This document shows positions 57,781-64,000 of a DNA stretch of 64,000 nucleotides, piece by piece. Location of the stretch: NCBI GenBank assembly GCA_963924555.1, contig OZ004590.1, positions 1,961,001-2,025,000 on the forward strand. The letters are read 5' to 3'. Position 1 is the stretch's first letter. Each line of letters begins with the position of its first letter. This stretch comes from Crambe crambe (taxonomy: Eukaryota > Porifera > Demospongiae > Poecilosclerida > Crambeidae). Made by a program: the position numbers and the translations under genes. The notes under the pieces were generated by a model. That model saw only the letters and a program-made list of their open reading frames with translations, ran no database searches and was not told where the DNA came from.

Positions 57781-58133
57781 TTTAATGCACATAGCAACCA
57801 CATAGCAACGGGATCTAAGTTAATATTAATTTAATAGGCGTTTCCAGTCCATGTTGGAACCTATATAGTCTATGATTTCATGTAGCTAGCTATTAATTAT
57901 TATTTACTTCTTCATTTTCTTTTTTTTATTTTTTTTATTTTTTTATTTATTTATTTTTTTATTGCTTAACAATACTATGAATAAAGAGGACAATGAAGCA
58001 GTTGAAAAGTGAAAGGCAAATGTGAGAACAGTATTGAGGGTCAACAGGCGAAACCTGCAGCCCGTACATGCAGATAAAAAGTTATTATGTTATGTAAATT
58101 AACAAAGCAAAAATAAAAATAAATAAAACTGGT

Positions 58134-59945
58134 CTAAAACATAGTGGCAGAGGGATTTTTTGAGCACTTTGCACATGGGCAACAGTAGTGAAAGGAACAA
58201 GGTTTGTCTGACTGAAATGATTTTTGAAATATGTTTACCAAGAAACTGATGAGTTGGTGTTTGATCACTTGTGTTAAGAGAGTGAGATCCATGACAGGAA
58301 GAGCGTTCCAAAGCCTAGGAAGTCTATTAAAATAAAAATGCCTACTTTTCCCACTAGCTCTGGTGTGAACCAACTTGTTTGAATCGCCTGACCTAGTTGA
58401 GTTCTTGCCAAAAGAAATGTGTTTCAGTATGTTGAAATGGTCGCCATTGTTCTTAAGACTTCGGATGTAAAATAATATGTCCTGAATCTCCAGTAGATAC
58501 ATCAAAGGCAGCATGTCCAACTGGATCAGTCTAGATTTGTAGTCTAGACTATAATTAGATAGTATAAACTTTGTAGCTTTTCTCTGCACCCTTTCTAACT
58601 TCACAATATCTTTGATCAGGCAAGGACACCATATTGGTGAACAATAGAGGAACTGAGATTGGACCAATGATATATATAACTGTTTCTTTTTCTGGACACT
58701 GTTCACATGGTGGAAAGTGCGTCTAAGTAAACCAAGCGTCCTATATGCTCTGGCAATTATGTGGTCATGATGAGCCTCCCAAGAGCAATTGGAAGAGATC
58801 ACAACGCCGAGGTCTCTATGGGTTTCTTTGGTTGGTATCGCATTTCCATTCATGCAATATGTACTTTCTATTAGCTTACCAGAATGCATTGCAAGGTGGG
58901 TACACTTCTGGTGTTTGAATAGAAGTTTCCAAGTTTGGCTCCATTCGGATAAAGAATTTAAGTCATCTTGCATATTTTGGCAGTCGTGGAGAGACGTAAC
59001 AGGATAATGACATTTAGTATCGTCTGCAAATAGATATAACCTGGAACGGCAGGTTACAGGCTGTAGGTCATTTATATATATGAGAAAGAGGAGGGGACCC
59101 AACAGACTTCCCTGCGGTACCCCCGACTTGACCGGTAGAAAATTTGAGCAGACTCCCTCCACACATACACATTGCATTCTATTGGCAAGATATGCCATGA
59201 ACCACTTCCACAGTTTGCCACCAATGCCCCGCTGCCTTAGTTTGAACAGTAACTCTGCGTGAGGAACGCTGTCAAAAGCTTTAGCAAAGTCAAGAAATAT
59301 TACATCCGTCTGGATCCCTGAGTTCAAGGATTCAAATACCTCACTATAGAATAGGAGCATTTGTTGCAAAGACGAGCGGTGTTTGGTGAAACCAAATTGG
59401 AAAGGAGAAATGGAGCCTGATAGGAAGTCCGTACAACCTTCACATATTAACTTCTCAAGGACCTTGGATACTGTGCACAACAATGATATAGGTCTATAAT
59501 TACCTACGTCATTGATATCACCAGCCTTGTGAAGAGGAGTTATTTTGTGTAGACGCCATTCGGTCGGTATTTGTTCCTGGCTGATGGTACATCGAAATAG
59601 ATGACAGAGTGGTTCGTATAGGGCATCGACACAGAACTTCAGGATATTTGGCCCCAAACCATCGATTCCTTTTGCTTTGGAGATGTCTAAGGTTGACATT
59701 ATTCTATAGACGTCGCTATCAGTGAATTCGATGTCGCTTAGATTTGTAGTCTGGTCTACTATGTCCGGCATGGTGAAAGAACTCTCAGTAAAAACTGAAT
59801 GAAAATATTCATTAAATAGTGTTGCTTTGTCCAAATTAGATGTAGCTTGGGATGAACCTAAGTACACAGTAGAGGGTATGCCCCCAGTCAGTTTCAGGGT
59901 ACGAATATACCTGAATACCTCCGAACTGTTCGAACTATCAAGCAG
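58134..59945 (-). CDS. LINE reverse transcriptase (ORF2 C-terminal part)
   Basis: Open from the TAA at 59946-59948 down to 58134. RT blocks in order: ITPLHKAGD..NYRPISLL, FGFTKHRSS, VIFLDFAKAFDSVPH (first catalytic Asp), SGVPQGSLLGPLLFLIYIND, LYLFADDTK (FADD box), then the thumb (LGVVISSNCSWEAH) and a C-terminal tail ending NPSATMF. RT copies the LINE transcript at the nicked target. The same frame as the endonuclease ORF, separated only by one TAA, so ORF2 was originally one protein. Confidence 0.85.
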   Translation of the reverse strand: MLDSSNSSEVFRYIRTLKLTGGIPSTVYLGSSQATSNLDKATLFNEYFHSVFTESSFTMPDIVDQTTNLSDIEFTDSDVYRIMSTLDISKAKGIDGLGPNILKFCVDALYEPLCHLFRCTISQEQIPTEWRLHKITPLHKAGDINDVGNYRPISLLCTVSKVLEKLICEGCTDFLSGSISPFQFGFTKHRSSLQQMLLFYSEVFESLNSGIQTDVIFLDFAKAFDSVPHAELLFKLRQRGIGGKLWKWFMAYLANRMQCVCVEGVCSNFLPVKSGVPQGSLLGPLLFLIYINDLQPVTCRSRLYLFADDTKCHYPVTSLHDCQNMQDDLNSLSEWSQTWKLLFKHQKCTHLAMHSGKLIESTYCMNGNAIPTKETHRDLGVVISSNCSWEAHHDHIIARAYRTLGLLRRTFHHVNSVQKKKQLYISLVQSQFLYCSPIWCPCLIKDIVKLERVQRKATKFILSNYSLDYKSRLIQLDMLPLMYLLEIQDILFYIRSLKNNGDHFNILKHISFGKNSTRSGDSNKLVHTRASGKSRHFYFNRLPRLWNALPVMDLTLLTQVIKHQLISFLVNIFQKSFQSDKPCSFHYCCPCAKCSKNPSATMF

Positions 59946-60974
59946 TTAGTTTTCGTAGCTCGTCCTGGCTTCTGTAATTGCTTGTTGCAATAAGGCTTCG
60001 GCTTGTTGAAGCTTTCTTTCTTTTGCAGCAGTAGGACGATTTTGGTTACGCTTTCTTAGGGTGTTGATACATTTGAGTTGATGTCGTATAGCAGGGGTGG
60101 TCCAGACAGGTAGTTGTCTTGATTTTAATCTGACTTTGGGAATGAATAAGTTCATACCTTCAAACAGAATCATTTTAAAGGCTGTCCATATCTCTTCTAC
60201 ATTCTGCGTTTCAAAACAGGCACTGAAGTCAGCATCTAAGAGGTAGTTGCAGAGAGACATCCAGTCAGCTTTAGAATAGTCATAAACTGTCTCTGGGCTG
60301 GAATGTATTTGGGGCCGGCTTTGTACACGGATGTCAAATGTTAGCATAAAATGATCTGATTTCTCTCTCAGGTCTTTTCTTTGCATATTTCTTATCAAGT
60401 TTTCCGTGTCTGTTAACACTAAGTCAAGTAAGTTACCTTTGACATGGGTTGAGCCAGATACAACTTGTAAAAGGTTGTGCTTGAACACTATATCGCATAG
60501 TTGAGAGGAGAACAGAGAGGTACTTGTTAGTGTGGACCAGCAAATGTCTGGGCAATTGAAATCTCCGACCACTACCAGACGATTTGTTTCACCCAAGGCG
60601 TCAAAATATTGTATAAAACTGTCTGTGTAATTCTTACTACAGTTCGGAGGTATGTAGGCAGTACATATAGTCAGGCTCACAGGTAAGCCGACCTCAATAG
60701 TGAGTACTTCAAGATCAGATGGAGAGTTCAGTACTTTTGACGAACAGGTATCTTTTATGGCCACTAGAACTCCTCCACCTCGTTGGCCTCTGTCCTTTCT
60801 GTAGATAGTATAGCCAGACGGGAGTATTTCTCTACTGTATATTGTATTGTTTAGCCAAGTTTCGGTCAGACAAATGATTGAGAAATCTGACGAGTATACC
60901 AACTTATTGAGGTCGAGTAGTTTCTTGGTTAAACTACGAACATTCCAGACACAAACTGTTAGCCCTGTGCCTAG
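59946..60974 (-). CDS. LINE AP-type endonuclease (ORF2 N-terminal part)
   Basis: Begins just after the ORF1 stop: VCVWNVRSLTKKLLDLNKLV, ICLTETWLN (catalytic Glu), KDRGQRGGGVLVAI, VVVGDFNCPDICW (Asp/Asn) and EKSDHFMLTF (Asp/His): the exonuclease-endonuclease-phosphatase fold that nicks target DNA. First Met at 60902 is downstream of conserved residues, so the true start is earlier. It ends at an in-frame TAA after TSYEN, which is probably a nonsense mutation. Confidence 0.8.
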   Translation of the reverse strand, partial: LGTGLTVCVWNVRSLTKKLLDLNKLVYSSDFSIICLTETWLNNTIYSREILPSGYTIYRKDRGQRGGGVLVAIKDTCSSKVLNSPSDLEVLTIEVGLPVSLTICTAYIPPNCSKNYTDSFIQYFDALGETNRLVVVGDFNCPDICWSTLTSTSLFSSQLCDIVFKHNLLQVVSGSTHVKGNLLDLVLTDTENLIRNMQRKDLREKSDHFMLTFDIRVQSRPQIHSSPETVYDYSKADWMSLCNYLLDADFSACFETQNVEEIWTAFKMILFEGMNLFIPKVRLKSRQLPVWTTPAIRHQLKCINTLRKRNQNRPTAAKERKLQQAEALLQQAITEARTSYEN

Positions 60975-62160
60975 TCAATCTTGGGACTTGGGGAGGCTCG
61001 TATCTAAATTGACATGGATGGGTGAGGGTGAATTCTCTGCATTCGCAGAGTGTAGGGGAATCATTGCTTTTACAGGGGACGAGACTTCAGGTGGTAAAAT
61101 AATAGGATCAACGAATGAGTGGTTTGATGAAGTGTCTTCCTCATTTCGAGAATTTGTATGAAGTGTTTCTAGGATCGGAGTATATACGTTTGAGCTGTCT
61201 ACCTTTCCGTGCAGAACATTGTTTACATAGATTGAGTCCTTACGTATCTTTATTTTACCCTTGTCTATCCCCTGTTGCACTAGATTCCAACGAACCTTTA
61301 AGAGTGCCGAGTCCCTTTTCCTAGCGGCTAGTGGCAGATCTGGCTTTATATAGGATGGGGATTTCACATTTCTAGAGTTGGACAGGATTGCTCGAGCATC
61401 AGCAGATCGTATAGCTAAATTTGGCCAAAATCGGTCTTGGCCTTTTTTGGTCTTTCCTGTATTTGCCCAGCCTAAATAAATCACTGACTGCATCTGCTTG
61501 AATGGAATCGGTAGCTGTTGAGCAAATAGACACAACTTTCTCCAAGTCTTGCGATTGTCGTTGAGATCGTGGTGTTCCAGTACGACTTTCTGCAACATTG
61601 TGAAATATTACATTGAATTTCCTACTGGAGTCCATGTCAATCGGATGTTGATATCTGTGACTAATGGCTGACTTGTCTATAGCTGGAGCACGAGCATTCA
61701 CTGCTGGATTACTTTCCTCATTGCCAGCTGCTGCCGCATAGCTGATTTGTTGGGCTGGCTTGGAAGGAACTTGTGACATTTCCTTCATCTCCTTTTGAAC
61801 TGTCTCCAATTTGTCTGACACTATGCTCAGGTGGCTAGACAAATTCATGACCAGATTTTTCAAAGATTTTATCTCTTCTTCATGAAGAGATATTTTACAG
61901 TGTGGGCAATGAAATGGATTATCGGACTTACTGATGGTATCGAAGGCAGATTTAGTTAGACCGGCACAGCGACGATGAAGCCAAGAAGAGCAGTTGCCGT
62001 CACAATATATTGAATCATCACCTGGTTTACTGCCCACTTGGTCGACAATGATTTCATTACACATAGTACAAATAACCTGATTTTTGCCTTTATTGGATCT
62101 GCCTGTCCTTACTGGCAAGTTTGGTGTTGATTTGCCAGTACTTCTCTTGGCTGCCATCAA
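60975..62160 (-). pseudogene. LINE ORF1 with PHD finger and coiled coil (one frameshift)
   Basis: Start MMAAKRSTGKS at 62160. PHD-type zinc finger (CTMCNEIIVDQ, then IYCDGNCSSWLHRRCAGL, then FHCPHCK) at about residues 31-93, a coiled coil (IKSLKNLVMNLSSHLSIV...KLETVQKEMKEM), RKFNVIFHNVAES and SDLFRLGKYRKDQKRPRPIL, as in RNA-binding LINE ORF1 proteins. A frameshift near 61410 leads to ADARAILSNSRNVKSP and the C-terminus ending LPKSQD. The TGA at 60975 is in the same frame as the endonuclease. Confidence 0.7.
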
Positions 62161-62170
62161 GACTTGATTG

Positions 62171-62656
62171 CTGTGTCTGTCTGTTTTTTGTAGGCAGTGG
62201 ATTTACGCAACAAGCGCCTCTCTATAGGGTGGGGGGGTTTGCAGGCCCCTAAGCTGCTGCAGTATTGAGTGGCCGGGCCGTATCCCACTACAAGAGCGAT
62301 TTTTCGTCCGTCTAGCTCACAAACGCACTTTTCTAATTATCAACAATTCTCATCTGTGTAGGAGTGCACGCATGCGCTTCCATCCAGTGTAGCTCTACCC
62401 TCCCCCTCACAGCACAATATAGGTAATTAACTGCGCATGTCCTATAGCTATAGGCCGCACCATTTAAATAAAGCATCCAAAGTTATTAACTAGCAGCTAG
62501 GAATTATGGTTATAACTATTCCTACACCTAGCTTGATCAGCTTTGTGCCTCAAATAATTAGCTGAACAGCTTGCAACACATTTGTATATCCTGCAGTATA
62601 GCTATTGCTATAGCCCTTGTACTACACACATAGGCTGTAATGCAGTAACAATAATT
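62171..62656. other. LINE 5' edge and putative promoter of the PH-domain gene
   Basis: A poly-G run at ~62230; no other element end found. The 450 bp before 62657 would hold the promoter of the next gene; no clear motif. Confidence 0.35.
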
Positions 62657-62792
62657 ATGGCAAGAAAATATGAAAGATCATTATCTACGCCAGAACTAAA
62701 AGAAGGTCATATCCAGGAATGCAAGGGGTATCTCATGAGGAGAACAAAGTATCTGAAACGCTGGAAGAAAGAGTACATCGATATTGTTCCTG
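62657..62792 (+). CDS. First exon of a PH-domain gene (continues beyond window or further downstream)
   Basis: ATG at 62657 encodes MARKYERSLSTPELKEGH, then KGYLMRRTKYLKRWKKEYID, matching strands 1-2 of a pleckstrin-homology domain (G-x-L-x-(K/R)-x-x-x-x-(K/R)-x-W-x-x-R/K-x-(Y/F)). Ends P|G at a GTAAGAAG donor (62793). The basic residues are of the kind that bind phosphoinositides. Remaining exons are not identified before 64000; the intron begins with a MITE. Confidence 0.6.
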
Positions 62793-62811
62793 GTAAGAAG
62801 TATAATATATG

Positions 62812-62990
62812 ACTGCGATCCCAGGTAGAAATTAAATATAATCTTGGACATGCTGTGATGAAATAGTCTCAAAATTCCATCATGGTTGAACTATCTCTAG
62901 CAAGTTTGAAGATGTGCACTAAAAGTCATGGGTTATGTGACCAAAAAGAATGTGCCTAATATTTGATTTCCACCTGGGACTGTCATTTTC
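62812..62990. mobile_element. MITE of the GACAGTCCCAGGTA family
   Basis: Starts GACTGCGATCCCAGGTAGAA and ends ATTTCCACCTGGGACTGTCA, with the family interior (AAGTCATGGGTTATG). In the first intron of the PH-domain gene. Confidence 0.6.
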
Positions 62991-62992
62991 AT

Positions 62993-63315
62993 GTTTCATG
63001 CAGTGCATTATAGCTATAGCTACAATGGAACCTCTATCAAGGATCCTCCTATATGAGGATAGAGCCTTCCAAATAGGGCTAGCTAGAATCAATGCACAAC
63101 AAGTGCATTTTCTTATACATTGTTTACTTCCAAAGAGAGGACACCCTTTCTATAAATATAGTTGCCCCAAATGTATGTATCACTTAGATTCTTGTGGGGG
63201 ATCAACCTCCTCCCTAATTAATTGTATGACCTGCAAGAACTTACAAGATCGTTGCAAGGGGAGCAAGAAATTTGCAAGAAACATACATACAATTGAGGTG
63301 CAAGAGTTAAACTGA
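62993..63315 (+). other. Cys-rich ORF of unknown status
   Basis: Frame open from before 62993 to TGA at 63313-63315. Contains YKYSCPKCMYHLDSCGG, then LINCMTCKNLQDRCKG, a C-x2-C...C...C-x2-C spacing reminiscent of a small zinc-binding module. The upstream part overlaps the MITE end, no acceptor was convincing, and no family is recognised. Could be a transposon scrap, an exon, or chance. Confidence 0.3.
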
Positions 63316-64000
63316 AAATCAGAAAGATTCTTGCAGTAGCTAAAGGATAGTTTTCTCTGCAGATAGTTAGAGAGCTAGCTCATAACTACATATGTAAAAA
63401 AAAACTATAATAGCGATATCATGCATGCTGTCGAAGCATGACTCAACTATAACAACAGTCCCAGGTATAGAAATCAAACATAAGGCCAAACCAATTAAAT
63501 TTCCTGTTTTCTCATCAGAAAAATCAATAAAAACATAAGCACATCCAGCCGCATTTTAACATGTAGAGCTGTGCAGTTACGTAGCTATAGCTACATCTGC
63601 ATTTTAATTACTAGCTAACTTGGTCTGCATAGTGTGTGTGCATTGTGAAAATTAAAGAAGTCTCTAAGACTGGCACATGCACAGAGTTAAAAATAAAGTT
63701 GTGGTGGCCATAGCAATAAGACATGAGAATTTAACAATCAGAAATTAAGCATGATTGTCATTGGACATGGCTTTCACTTCATTGCCAATGCACAATTAAT
63801 TTTCCACTACTGAAAGTGAAAGTGTTTACTGATGTTCTCTGTAAACAGTAAAGTATACCTTTACTGTTTACTGTTTACAATTGATATAAAGTACACACTC
63901 TTGTTTTGCAATGCATCAAAAGGACAAACACTTTAGGAAGTGGTTGGCCATTTTGCACCAAGAGCCAGCAGTTATTTTAACTCTGGGCACAGCAAAGAAA
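63316..64000. other. Gene-free end of window
   Basis: A hairpin at 63842-63879 (GTAAACAGTAAAG...CTTTACTGTTTAC) and a partial MITE end at ~63450 (CAGTCCCAGGTATAGAAATC). No coding exon recognised. Confidence 0.4.

Larger units (their letters stand above)
50850..57874. mobile_element. 7.0 kb composite P-like element carrying a PLAC8 gene
   Basis: Left end CATAGACTATAGAGGTTCCA and right end (inverse) CATAGACTATATAGGTTCCA, each followed by ATGGACTGGAAA: 34 bp with about three mismatches. The 7-bp duplication ATTTCAT is at 50843-50849 and 57875-57881. The flanks reconstitute one unit of the 50.3 kb tandem repeat (GTGTCAATTTCAT joined to GTAGCTAGCT...TTCTTCATTTT), which shows the insertion directly. 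The cargo is the spliced PLAC8 gene (51504-52062), a foldback hairpin split by the nested P-like element 52202-57107, and a hairpin at 57525-57645. Without the nested element it is about 2.1 kb. Confidence 0.8.
57905..62170 (-). mobile_element. Near-complete LINE (CR1/Jockey group)
   Basis: Minus-strand order: PHD-finger ORF1, AP-type endonuclease, reverse transcriptase, then an A-rich 3' end (plus-strand T-rich tract at 57905-57960). It lies in the right flank of the 7 kb element, ~30 bp from its end. About 4.2 kb. The clade call is from the PHD ORF1 plus endonuclease/RT order; the precise family is not decided. Target duplication not identified. Confidence 0.8.

Noticed and set aside
1-64000. 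CRISPR arrays, bacterial operons, rRNA genes
   Set aside because: No spaced direct repeats of that type, no ribosome-binding/operon layout, and no recognisable rRNA sequence.

Overview
This is a 64 kb stretch of an AT-rich animal genome, most likely a demosponge (inference). The evidence is spliced genes with short GT-AG introns, animal domains (caspase, FN3, PLAC8, PH), large intronless beta-helix/multi-TM receptor-like genes, very many TAGCTAGC-type palindromes, and a dense, nested population of P-like, hAT, Mutator-like, Penelope and CR1/Jockey-type elements. No rRNA, confident tRNA, CRISPR or prokaryotic operon is seen.

Layout. 1-10.5 kb: a direct duplication of a gene for a large secreted/multi-TM protein. 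Copy A is cut by the window edge. Copy B has two frameshifts and an early stop. An inverted fragment of a third copy lies between them and a fourth scrap at 43.6 kb. 10.6-14.8 kb: repeats, a decayed transposon ORF and an internally deleted P-like element (12654-14792, 7-bp target duplication). 15-21.9 kb, minus strand: an eight-exon gene whose conceptual product is caspase, two FN3 units, TM helix, glycosylated ectodomain and a second TM helix. A decayed relative of its ectodomain is at 30.2-30.75 kb. 22-26.9 kb: a transposon with a 4-bp target duplication, carrying a nested 2.2 kb palindromic P-like element and a nested 0.58 kb MITE that splits its XPG-like ORF. 27-34 kb: mainly dispersed repeats and small MITEs. 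34-37.3 kb: a 3.2 kb element with long inverted ends and a broken XPG/PIN-like ORF. 38.3-39.3 kb: hAT transposase relic. 42.2-42.7 kb, minus strand: an intact small gene for a predicted secreted GIY-YIG (T5orf172-like) protein. 44.8-49.5 kb: MITEs and a Penelope GIY-YIG relic split by a hAT. 50.3-57.9 kb: a ~95-bp tandem repeat split by a 7.0 kb composite P-like element that carries a spliced PLAC8 gene and, nested inside, a 4.9 kb two-gene P-like transposon. 57.9-62.2 kb, minus strand: a near-complete LINE. 62.6 kb to the end: first exon of a PH-domain gene that continues outside the window.

How the parts relate. At least five elements (12654-14792, 22021-24239, 31697-32814, 50850-57874, 52202-57107) share P-like ends (CATAGA-type termini, a GGATTGGAAAC-like block, often a CACGTG core). 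Four of the five show a perfect 7-bp duplication. The fullest one encodes a decayed P-type transposase and a convergent second gene, and the deleted derivative keeps remnants of the same two genes in the same arrangement. Genes that look intact are the GIY-YIG gene, the PLAC8 gene and, subject to one unresolved splice site, the caspase-FN3 gene.
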